From Rehmannia glutinosa (taxonomy: Eukaryota; Streptophyta; Magnoliopsida; Lamiales; Orobanchaceae): DNA of 64,000 nucleotides. Below the pieces are notes generated by a model. It made no database searches. It was not told where the DNA came from and was given only the letters and a program-made list of their open reading frames with translations. Position numbers and translations under genes: made by a program. Positions 23,440 to 33,686 of the stretch are shown here, in pieces. The stretch is from positions 53,637,950-53,701,949 of the forward strand of contig CM071928.1 of the NCBI GenBank assembly GCA_016081115.2. Direction: 5' to 3'. Positions within the stretch are counted from its first letter, which is position 1, and the number at the start of each line of letters is the position of its first letter.

Positions 23440-24340
23440 TGATGTGTAGGGTATTGATTTCATAGGCCCCTTCCCTAAGTCTTTTGGTTATGAATATATA
23501 CTTGTTGTTGTTGACTACGTGTCCCGGTGGGTTGAGGCAATCCCCATGAGGACATGTGATGCTAATACTGTCATCAAGTTTGTGCAGGAAAATATTTTAT
23601 GCAGGTGTGGATTCCCGAGAGCTATCATTAGCGATGGGGGAAAACATTTTTGCAACAAATTGTTCGAAAAACTGATGAAGAAAATTGGTATCACACATAA
23701 GGTAGCTACACCTTATCATCCTCAAACTTCCGGGCAAGTAGAAACCACCAACAAACAAATAAAGAGGATTCTGGAAAAGACAGTAAACCCTACAAGGAAA
23801 GACTGGGCTACCAAGTTAAATAATGCGCTCTGGGCATACAGAACACCTTATAAAACAGTTTTGGGAATGAGCCCTTATAGACTAGTTTTCGGGAAACCAT
23901 GTCATTTACTAGTTGAAGTGGAGCACAAGGCATATTGGGCTATCAAAGCAACAAACTTCGACTTGGACAAAGCAGGAGTCGAAAGGAAATTGCAATTGTC
24001 TGAACTTGACAAGCTTCATAATGACACATATGAAAATACGCGAATATACAAAGATAAAGTCAAGCGGTTGCACGATAAAAGGATTATCCATAAAAAGCTT
24101 GAACCAGGTGTGAAGGTCCTTTTATTTAACTCACGACTGCGGTTATTTCTAGGGAAACTAAAATGAAGATGGAATGGGCCATTTGAGATCGAAGAGGTAT
24201 ACCCCTATTGAATGGTAAAACTACTTAATCCAAGGATGCGTGAATCTTTCAAGGTAAATGGTCATCGGGTTAAGCCATATTTTGAAGGAGTATCTCGGGC
24301 TGAACGAATTGAGAGCATAGGCCTCGGGGACGTCACTTAA
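23440..24340 (+). pseudogene. Athila integrase core and pol C-terminus
   Basis: The rve core is readable: FIGPFPKSFGYEYILVVVDY with the first Asp, ISDGGKHFCNK with the second Asp, and YHPQTSGQVETTNKQIKRIL with the catalytic Glu. The DDE triad is therefore present. ALWAYRTPYKTVLGMSPYRL and RLHDKRI follow. A stop at 24164, and another near 24210, precede the C-terminal FKVNGHRVKPYFEG. No chromodomain is seen, as usual for Athila. Confidence 0.9.
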
Positions 24341-24799
24341 GAACCGTACTCAGGTATCGTCGAGCTAAAGACATTAAATAAGCACTTATTGGGAGGCAAC
24401 CAAATTTTTCCCATTATTTTTCTTTAGTTTTCTTATTTTCTCGACTAACCGTATCTAATGGTTTGATTGAGTTCTTTTTCTCTTCTTATAAGTATTATAA
24501 TTATTAAATAATAATTAAAACAAAAAAATGAAAAAACAAGACATGCGCGAACGCGCAGCAGACGGGCAGTAGACGCACTGGGACGTGTGCGCAGGGGGGT
24601 GCGCGACATGCACCACACCAAGCAAGACTGTGCGGACGCGCACCTGGACCAGACAGTACCAATATCAGACGAACATGGGCAAATTTTGGCTAAATATTCC
24701 AACTCCAAATCTTCTGCAAATCTGCTCAAACTCCACCCCATACCCAAATTCGGCCTCCACAACATCAAGGCACTCTGATTAAGCGTGTATTTTTCATCA

Positions 24800-26430
24800 A
24801 TGGCATCACATCGAAGCAAAAGGGCACAATAGGGGACTTCTAAGGCTCAAGAAGACACTCCAATGGTCCCAGTTGATTTGGCTGAACAATTCGACGCCCC
24901 CTTCCCAATATACTCCAAGGAGGAGGGGCAACGGTATACACGAGTTAGTCAACGCGAGGTACTCACTTCTCACCTTCTAAATTTACGAATTTTGGATGAT
25001 TTGGGGTTGAAAGGTGACTTCATGACTCTTTTTGAGGCTTTGGGTTGGAAGAAATTTATTAAATTGACAGGTGTTGCATACTCGGAATTGGTTGTTGAAT
25101 TTTATACTACACTTTGTTTTTCTTATACACACTTAATGGACTTCACTTGTCGTTTGCTTGGGGTTGAATATAAAGTGGATTATAGAGTCATGAAATCGAT
25201 TTTTGGATTTTCTACTAGAGGAGTGCAATCTGTCCCAAACTCATTTAATGCAAAACAATTTTGGTTGGAATTGACTGATTTCGATAATTTTTCGAGTAAA
25301 GGGACGCCCAGCGGGTTCATTCAAGACTTATTTGTTTCATAAATTTCTCGCACATCAGTTATTTGGAAAAGATGAAAGTAACAAAGTGACATGCCCGTAA
25401 TTTTTTTTTATGTATTGCGCTAAGTCCGTACCCAAATATGCACTACTGACTTTTGTGTTTGATACATTTTATCGGAAAATAAAACCTAAACACTCTAACG
25501 ATTTGTTGGATTTAAATAAACTAAAAGAAATCAATTAAAAAGACGAATTAAAACTAAGCACGGGTAAACTTGGAAAAAAAATATGGAATAAAGTCTAGGA
25601 TTATGGATTCATCTTATCAAACTTGCAAGCAGAATATCAATTAATTGATCATGTGGTTAACAAATATAACAAACATGTAAAGACTAGGTCTAGATCTGAT
25701 AACTTTCGTATTCACAGATTAGGGCTATCCCAACATAATTTGCTATTTTCATTAAACCTCAGATTAGATCATACATCTCTGATTCATATCTAACCCCATG
25801 AATAAATTTTGTCCAAGAATAATATCTTCGATCGATCTCAATCGAAGAGTACATACAAGTTGGGAATGGGCCATTTTGTGTCACTTATTGCCCTATATTT
25901 TGGAATTTCTGATGTCACTAGCCTTAATTATCATGAGGTAGAAAGAATTTCCATTACTAAGGAAGGTTTGCTCGGTTCAGATTTTTTAATTAAGGCAGGA
26001 GAATTCGAGGATCCTACTACTCGGAAATGTTTTAACAACCATAAATGGAACCGGATGGCGATACCGAGGCCTCGACTCTACTACCCTGGGGGACGATAGT
26101 CGAGGCGGATGATCGTCTGAGATGAACCACATGATACACGCTCGCCGGTCCCTTCGCCGGACCCATCTTGACCCCCGAGCCAGGGCCACACCACGAGGTT
26201 TGGACGCCCGTCCTATCACGCCCGATTCTATGCAAGACAACTTCATCAATTTTCAACATCAGTTGGCTGACATGCAGCAGCAGATGACCGGTCTCCACAC
26301 CCTCATGAGAGATATGAGCGTCCAGATAAACTCACCCGGGTGCAGAATATCGAACAGAACCGGACGATTTTGCCTCTCCACCCTCCACCACCTCCCGAGG
26401 GTGATCGGTGATGCTCCCGAAAAATGTGGT
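24800..26430 (+). pseudogene. Athila post-pol ORF, split by an inverted LTR piece
   Basis: An ATG at 24800 begins MASHRSKRAQ, meets a TAG at 24830, and then stays open to 25342 with LGWKKFIKLTGVAYSELVVEF and YKVDYRVMKSIFGFSTRGV. This matches the plant transposon protein domain found after pol in Athila elements. Coding resumes at about 25845 with GMGHFVSLIALYFGISDV and continues to RLYYPGGR (26099). A further tail has QLADMQQQMTGLHTLMRDM, a predicted coiled coil, before 26320. Its function is unknown and it occupies the envelope position; I see no signal peptide or clear membrane anchor. Confidence 0.75.
25471..25842 (-). mobile_element. Inverted fragment of the Athila LTR
   Basis: The segment is the reverse complement of the LTR region 18335-18710, for example GATCGATCTCAAT here versus ATTGAGATCGATC there. 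It lacks both LTR ends. It cleanly separates two parts of the post-pol ORF. Confidence 0.85.
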
Positions 26431-27522
26431 TTTTTTTTCTGTTTCTCTTTTCTTTCTTCTTGTGTGTTTTTCTCCCTTTGCATGCAAATGTTTTCTATTT
26501 TTGCATGTTATTTTTCATTACTCTAGTTTTTCTATTTTTTGTTTTTGTGTTTTCTTCTACATTTGGCTTTTGTAGAATCATAGGCGGATGTACTTTTGAC
26601 ATTACTTAACAATCACCGAAATTTTCAGGGACGTATTTCATCTCTCCTTCATTTTTTTTACGCATTGAGGTCATTGCGTGTTTTAAGTGTGGGGGGGCCA
26701 ATTCGTCATTGATATAAGTTGATTGCTTGTAATAAAAAATTTACTTTGCCTATTAATTATCCCTAGTTTAATAATAATGCTATTTAGTTAAACTCGAAAT
26801 CGATGCATTACTTTGAGACTCAACTAGGAAATGACATTACGAACTTGATGCATATGATTTGACTAAGTTGTGAATTAACCCTTATGATAAACGAGTTAGG
26901 CGATGGTTAAACAATACTCGAGGTTGTGGGGTATGAATTACGGGATTTTATTGATGTAAATTGTGTTAAAACTTTTATTTTTATTTTATGGATTACAAAA
27001 TTGCTAGCCTTGAGGGAAAAAAAATGCAGTATAAGCGCCGAAAAAAAATGTGCAATAAAGAGCCTAAAAAAATAGAACAATTGAGATTATACTCCGCTGG
27101 TTAAGCTGCTTAGTAACTAGGAGCATTCATGTGCCCCATGTTTGACTTTTACGTAAAACGGCGGTTTAAACATGAGTATGGGAAACCACCCTAGGAGTCT
27201 TTGGAAAACATCCGAAGCTTACACCTAGTGGAATAATATCTCGGGAAGTCCATGCGCAAAAAAATGGCTAGTACTTACGTAATTTATACATGAATATAAG
27301 GATTGCGACTTTTGATACAAATTTGAAATTTTGTAAAGAAAGCCAAACACTTTGAGTAATTGTTTAACTTTAGCTAAGTGAGTTTATTACGAAAGTTGAG
27401 GATTGATGAGGAATAATCCAAGGTGGATGGAACTTGAAGTCATGAAAAAATCGATTTTCAAAATAAGCATTATATTTCTTGATTAAATTTATGGGCATTA
27501 TTATTTGCTTGAGGACAAGCAA
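26431..27522 (+). other. Athila 3' non-coding region
   Basis: There is no coding sequence between the post-pol ORF and the PPT. A purine tract TAAGTGTGGGGGGGCC at 26684-26699 resembles the PPT that follows at 27527-27542. The rest is AT-rich spacer, typical of the long 3' untranslated part of Athila. Confidence 0.6.
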
Positions 27523-27542
27523 AAGGCTAAGTGTGGGGGAGT
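27523..27542 (+). other. Polypurine tract of the Athila element
   Basis: The bases GGCTAAGTGTGGGGGAGT, with one or two more, abut the TGTTTTGC start of the 3' LTR and are where plus-strand synthesis would be primed. Confidence 0.8.
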
Positions 27543-28984
27543 TGTTTTGCATGTTTTTGTGTGTGAATTTTGTGTGATTTCTATTTTTTGTATGAGTGAT
27601 TGTGCGTATTTTTTTGACTTTTCGCCCCATTTTATATTGTCATATGTTACGTATGGTATTTTTGGTTGTTTAGTAGGTTTTCTTAAAAAGAGAAATTAAA
27701 AACGGACTAAAACGGCCGAAATGGACATTATGGGTGAATGACGGTTGGGGAAGCCAAAGTTGTGCGCGCCGCGTGCAGGATTGATGTAAATATGCGCGCC
27801 GCTCAATGGTGCGCGAACGCGCACTTAGTCGGCAGGCAAGACAAGCACCCCCGCGCGCACCCACACGCGCCAGACACCCGCACAAGGCGCCCGCGCAAGG
27901 CATGCGGGCGAGCAAGCTGCGCGGCGTGCAAGCGTGTGCGCGAGGAGACTGCGCGGCGCGCACAACTGCGCGGACGCGCACCTGGAGATGTTTCTAGAAT
28001 TTTAAATCCGATTTTCCCCTTTCCTTTTTGGATTCTTCCACCTTATATAGGCTTAGGCTTATAAATAGCACTTGGGGGATCCATAATTTCGTACACTCTC
28101 ATTCATAGCACTTCTATACTTTAATTTTTTGGTATTTTTCTCTTGCTTTTAACATTGGGATTGCTTGGGTTCTTCCCCTTGAAGTTATTTTTGTTTTTTA
28201 ATCAAAGAGTAAGATTTCTTCATCTCTTTTGTCTCATTTCAATTGTTGGGTGATTATTGTTGTTGCATGATTATGTTTATGATTGTTCTCTTTCCTTCAA
28301 TTGAGATTATGATCACATCCCCAAGCATGAACTAATTTCCTTGCTCTAGGATTATGATGATTTGATTCAAACAAACAAGCATGAGTATTGATTAATTGAT
28401 TTGCTTTCCTGAATGAATTGCTTTATTTTATAATTGATTGTCTGATCAACTTTTGATTGTTTTGGGGGAATAATTGAGATCGATCGAAGATATTATTCCT
28501 GGACTAGATTTATTCAGAGGGTTAGATATGAATCAGAGATGTATTATCTAACTCTTGGTTTAATAAAAATAGCAAATTATGTTGGGATCGCCCTAATCTG
28601 TGAATACGAAAGTTATCAGATCTAGACCTAGTCTTTACATGTTTGTTATATTTGCTAACCGCATGATCAATTAATTGATATTCTGCTTGCAAGTTCGATG
28701 AGATGAATCCATAATCCTAGACTTTATTCCATATCTTTTTCTCCAAGTTTACCCGTGCTTAGTTTTAATCCGTCTTTTTAATTGTTTTCTTTTGGTTTAT
28801 TTAAATCCAACAAATCTGGTTAGAGTGTTTAGGTTTTATTTTATGTCAATTGTCTTGCATAATAATTATTTGCCAGTTAAGTCTTCCTTGAGAGACGACT
28901 TGTGGTTAACTTGCTACCCTACAATTGATCTCGTTCTCTTACGAGGATTGTTAGACTTTTATAGGTGTTTAGCGGTTTTAAACA
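27543..28984 (+). mobile_element. 3' LTR of the Athila element
   Basis: Same start (TGTTTTGCATG) and same body as 17461-18836, but about 66 bp longer. The extra length is mainly in the CpG-rich GCGCGC block at 27760-27990, with a further TTTAAA before the terminal CA. Numerous substitutions separate the two LTRs, so insertion is not recent. AGGTA follows (28985-28989). Confidence 0.9.
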
Positions 28985-29040
28985 AGGTAAGTAGTGGCCG
29001 CTGGACGAACTATACTTTCTATACACATATATTATAATTA

Positions 29041-29429
29041 GGGATAATCACATAACAACCATGAGGTTCCAACTAATTACAAAAAAAGTTATAGATTTTT
29101 TAAAATTGCGAAAACTCCCATCGAGTTTTTTTTAAGTCGGTCCTGTCATTGTAGAGACTCGAACCCGAAATTCTTCACTAAAGAGTAATATCCCATGACC
29201 ACATAGCTAAGCCTAGTGGTTAAACTCACCTTGAGGTTTGATTCCTCTATCTTCCTCTTCTTTAAGCAAAAAATATTTCAAAAACCTGTCTGATATTTGT
29301 GAAAATATTATAGTTACCCCCTTAAATTTAAGACAAAATCAAATTTGAGGGAGCTTTTTGTAATTTTGAACCATCTCTGGATTTTGTTTTACTTAGCCCA
29401 AACCTCGGGGGTATTTTTGTAATTATACC
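29041..29429. mobile_element. MULE-type MITE containing a SINE
   Basis: It starts GGGATAATCACATAACAACC and ends TTTTTGTAATTATACC. The flanks are TTATAATTA (29032-29040) and TTGTAATTA (29430-29438), a 9-bp target duplication with one mismatch. Terminal sequence and internal phrases (GAGGTTTG, GGGGGTATTTTTGTAATTA) match the family at 47627-47879 and elsewhere. A tRNA-derived insertion occupies 29118-29221. Confidence 0.7.
29118..29221 (-). mobile_element. tRNA-derived SINE
   Basis: On the minus strand a box A-like TTAGCTATGTGG (about 29215-29204) is followed by a box B-like GGGTTCGAGTCTC (about 29162-29150), then ACAATGACA and an A-run ending near 29118. This order is that of a pol III SINE. 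It might instead be a decayed tRNA-like pseudogene, but the A-tail supports SINE. Confidence 0.6.
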
Positions 29430-31980
29430 TTGTAATTATAAAAGTATATTATGAAATTAGAATATTTAGTGAATTTTCTGCCTTAATTGGAATGAAACTC
29501 CAGGAGTTTTTTTTTTTTAGGAAACTCCAGGAGTTGAGGTCCCCAAAGTTGTAGCTCTACTTGTTCGCTTTCCAATAAATTTGAATCACTTTGTGTCATA
29601 ATTTTATTGTAAATGAAATATAAATTTATAAAAAGTACTTTTTTTCAAAATTTATGCATTAATATAATTACAATAAATACAACAACCTTGTGCATGTAAT
29701 TAGTAACTGCACAGTAATACTAAAAAACCCTATTAGATTGAAATCGTACTACACTTGTCTAACTACCCCGTGTAGATACGAATAATTGAAAAATACTTAT
29801 TTATTTTCGTACATATTTTGAAGCGTCGTTAAATATTCCGCACTTTCCAGGTAAAATATTGGCACACATATTATATTCATCTGAATAAAACTTGGCGAAT
29901 AAATATAAATACAATTCACATATTATTACTTAAGAAAAAGAGCTTTGATTTATGTTATAATCATAAATGCACTAGTATGAAGCACTTTAAATTAATATTT
30001 ATATTAACTATAAATAAGTAAAAATATAGTTCATATCAAATAACATAAAAATAAGTTGTATTTCTAATTCTGACCAATTAATTTATATTCGTATTTTTAT
30101 CGCACGTATACGAGTCCAATTCATCAATTAAATTTATATTTTTTGGCAAATTTTTGCAGTAACCTTTAATAAATATTCAGAATATACTCGTATGTATTAA
30201 ATGTCAATTTTTTTCAAAATATCCATTTTGTAACTAGTAAAGGATAAATGTGTTGTACGTAAAATACTATAACTCCAAAATATAAATATTGAAATTATAA
30301 ATTTTTGTTTTACATTTAACTTGATTTGCCATTATGTAAAGTTGATTTTTCAAGTAAATATTCTGATAATAGTAATTTATTGAAAAATTATAGATTTATT
30401 GTCAAAAGGCTCATTGGGAATACTATTCATTTACACCAAATTTGGTGGTGTAACACTATTCCTTTACACCAAATTCGGTGGTAATGTTTAGAGTTGGGTT
30501 GGAAGAAGTTTTTTTTACATATTTGGTGTTTTGGTGTGGGATTTGAAGTTGAGTTAGAGTTGGTCTCACTGTCGACTATCGAGCAACCCAAAACCACTAA
30601 TCTCTCACCGAAGCACACACCGTCTACTAACCATTCCACCAGCCGACCAGCAATTGGTGCACCGTGCGGAGATATGCAATTGACGAGACTGTCGCCTAGC
30701 CTTAAAATTGAAGTCCCCGCTCGCTGATTCACCGCCATTCAGTGCACCACCTGACTCTGGCAACCTCCTACTTGGTGGCAGCACTGAAAAACAAATGTGA
30801 GCCTTCGGCGTCCGCAAAAATAGGCCCGTATTTGTATTGATGGTGAACTTCATACCCTCCAATATGAGGAATACATGTCTTTTTTTAAATTTATTAATTG
30901 CTTTTATTGGATTTTCTTACCAGTTTGTGACAATGAAAATAAAAATTTGGATTTCGATATGTTTAATGTGAATCCTAGATTCTTATTTTTTCTTTTTGTT
31001 TTTGGAAACATTTATAAATAATAAATAAATAGATAAATGAATAAATAGGTAAAGAAAATGCTTTCGTAGCCAAAAAAATATAGCGGCAATTGTTTTGCTT
31101 TAGCGCTTATTATTTCAGTCTAATTAAGTTAAAATATAATCTAAAAAAAGTAGATAAACACAAGGAATCATAGTTATCGTATTACTCCCCATCTCTCCCT
31201 TTTTACCCTCAGTCATATATGTCAACGATTAAGTTAACAATATATTAAGGATATCAGTCGCTTCTCTTTTCGTAGATCTGCATTCTCTAATCAATACTGG
31301 TAATTGTCTATTTTCTTCTCCGAAATCACAAATATACTAGGTCTTTTTTTACTGGAATGACTACTTGCTTATGTGTGACATGTAGGTTGCTTTATTTGAG
31401 AATGTTGAGTTATGTGTTGATGTAGATATTGATTTTGATTAATATGAAACATGAGTTTTGTGCTTGTGTGTGTATGAGATATGTGAGTCTACATTTTTTG
31501 TGTACTACATCTGGTGTTATCTATTATAATGGATATGTTAATTCTAGATATCGGTAATTCTTTGTAGTATGTTATATCGGATAATGTTTTTTTTTGGTTT
31601 ATTGACTTTGGCGTAATATTTACGGGATTTGTTTGTCTAATAAAATTACTTTTTTGGTTGATTTTGTTTTTATGATTTATGGGTGTGCGTGTTGTATTTT
31701 CAAATTGGTCTATCGTATCACTAAGAAGATGGAAAGTGGTCCCATTTACTCCATTGTTGTAAAGATAATTCAATGAGAAAATGTTATTTTTAATAAAAAA
31801 AATCATATAGACACGTTTTTTTTTTTTGCTACTGCAGAATTGTATTGAGTTTTTGAAATTCAGATGATGTTATCCAAATAATATACTAATGCTTTATTAA
31901 GATTGTTCTGGTGATAAGTTATTTTTTTTAGCATTTTGTATGAACTCACTCACTTATAAGATTAATTGTTTTCAATAGAG
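29430..31980. other. No recognisable gene; AT-rich with small repeats
   Basis: A short piece at 29500-29590 (GTCCCCAAAGTTGTAGCTCT) resembles 37175-37210 and is likely an LTR scrap. At 30429-30482 two copies of TTTACACCAAATT(T/C)GGTGGT occur close together and look like the end of a small MITE. A GC-richer patch at 30550-30870 has open frames on both strands but no recognisable motif. The rest is AT-rich. Confidence 0.35.
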
Positions 31981-31984
31981 TTTT

Positions 31985-33677
31985 ATAAATGGCTCATGAA
32001 CTTGCAAACTTAACTCGAAAAGCATCGCAAATAAGTCGCAAAAATTTCTCACAATACCAATGATGATTCGTCTAACTCAACACCTCGTAGAAGTATCAGA
32101 AGGTTTTTGACAAAACCAATGTAGCATCCGGTGGTGCGAGTGAGGCATTGACAACACCGAAACACATAACATATCCTCTTACACTTCTAACTATTTTTAG
32201 CTTGCTAGTTTGTTCACTTTCCATGGATCTTGTAGCGATGCTATCATACTTCTAACTTTTTGTAGCTTGCTAGTTTGTTCACCTTCCATGGATCTTGTAG
32301 CCATGCTAAATTAAAAGTAGCAATTGCAAAATGCTTCTGATAATGATAGGAATCCAGGTGATAAACATTGTTTTTCCTTTTGATTAAGATGGTTTCCAAT
32401 TTTTACTTTTAGGGCTTTTGTTAATTGCTTTGTGAGTGATTTTTTGAAGTTTCAGTGCCACAGAAGCACTGATCTGAGGTTTGATTGCTTTGTCTCTTAA
32501 TTCATATGATTTTTATTGTGTCGTTAAAATATTGAATATTAAATTTCATAAATTTATGTGTCAGAAAGTTGGTGTATACATGTGTAGCTGATGAATTCAA
32601 GTAGGTGTTTTCTCCTTAGAAGAAGTTAGGAATTCTGTAAGAAATGCCGGAAGTCTAAGTTTGTAATTAACATATCTGATATCCCTAGAAAATGGCTGTT
32701 TATCCTCTAGAGATGTGTTTCACTCATTATGTGTTGATTCTCCTTGCATATACATGTGTGTGTGTGTGAAGAATCATCTACTAGTTCTCCAAATGTTGAT
32801 GCAGTTATTTATTATTTTACTGATTGACACTGTTGGATTCACATATTTGAGGTTTTCTTGTTCGAAATAAGTTTCTTGGTTGGATTAATTTACAAGTTAC
32901 TTTTCTGAAATAGCATACTCTGAGAGTTTTTGGTCTATTATACTGCACTTTGCTATGCTTTCTACTGCTGTTTTTATAATTTGAATAAGGGTTATAACAA
33001 GTGCTCTAGACTCAGATTCATCAACAAGTTTGTTTCTCAAATTCACACAAAGTCAACTTTGTTTCTATTTTCTCCTTCGAAAAAGTGAGAAATAGGAGAA
33101 ATGAATAACTTTGTGTAGAGATTGATTGAGATATTATGTAACTCTCTTTTTCATAGATTGTTAAAATAGGTTCTTTTATTTTTATTTTTATTTTTACACA
33201 ATAATCATGGTTGCTTTTCTATGAATCATTTTAGGCTCAGTAAATTGTGATACTGTTTTTCTTGTCATATTCTAGTTGCTTTTTAATGAATGTTTAATAA
33301 TGGTTATGTTTATTGAATAAATGTAATACAAAAGTGGGTGTGGTCCATTGTAAATACATTATTTAGTAGTAGTTGTGAAAGTGCACAAGTATTTGGCTTG
33401 AAAGTTGAGGGAACTATGAAAATATGGATATTTGTTAATTAGATGACATTAGTGACACAAACCCATTGAGCATAAAAACATTGTCTGTGGTCTAACTTCT
33501 TGGTCTATATTCCTGAGAAATTTTAATTTATTGTTTCAGATCATAAATAGTTTAACTTTTAGGTGTTAAATAGAGGCCAAGTGATTGATTTGAAAGACCA
33601 ACTGAGTCGAACGCGTGCATGTATGGACAAGCTTATAAAGCATTCATGGCTGAAAGTGAAAATAATTTTTAAGCCAA
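31985..33677 (+). pseudogene. Remnant of an unrecognised transcription unit
   Basis: A coding-like piece begins at 31989 (MAHELANLTRKASQIS) and, in a shifted frame, continues NDDSSNSTPRRSIRRFLT. Another piece at 33563-33660 reads LNRGQVIDLKDQLSRTRACM then DKLIKHSWLK. The short pieces, phase changes and 1.5 kb of AT-rich DNA between them suggest exons of a decayed gene, possibly transposon-derived. I do not recognise the family. The MULE at 33687 sits just after the last piece. Confidence 0.3.
32183..32312. repeat. 65-bp tandem duplication, two units
   Basis: Units 32183-32247 and 32248-32312 both start ACTTCTAACT and contain TAGCTTGCTAGTTTGTTCAC and CCATGGATCTTGTAG, with a few substitutions between them. 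Confidence 0.85.
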
Positions 33678-33686
33678 AAGAATTAA
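33678..33686. repeat. Left 9-bp target duplication of the MULE
   Basis: AAGAATTAA; the identical right copy is at 38258-38266. Confidence 0.85.

Noticed and set aside
26032..26298. Minus-strand frames over the Athila post-pol tail
   Set aside because: Shadows of the plus-strand ORF; no family resemblance.
29118..29221. A functional tRNA gene on the minus strand
   Set aside because: Only box A and box B-like parts are present; no acceptor or anticodon stem folds correctly and an A-tail follows.
30427..30862. Possible host gene exon with three overlapping open frames
   Set aside because: No conserved motif, no convincing splice partners, and MITE-like repeats at its edge; kept only as an unexplained GC-richer patch.
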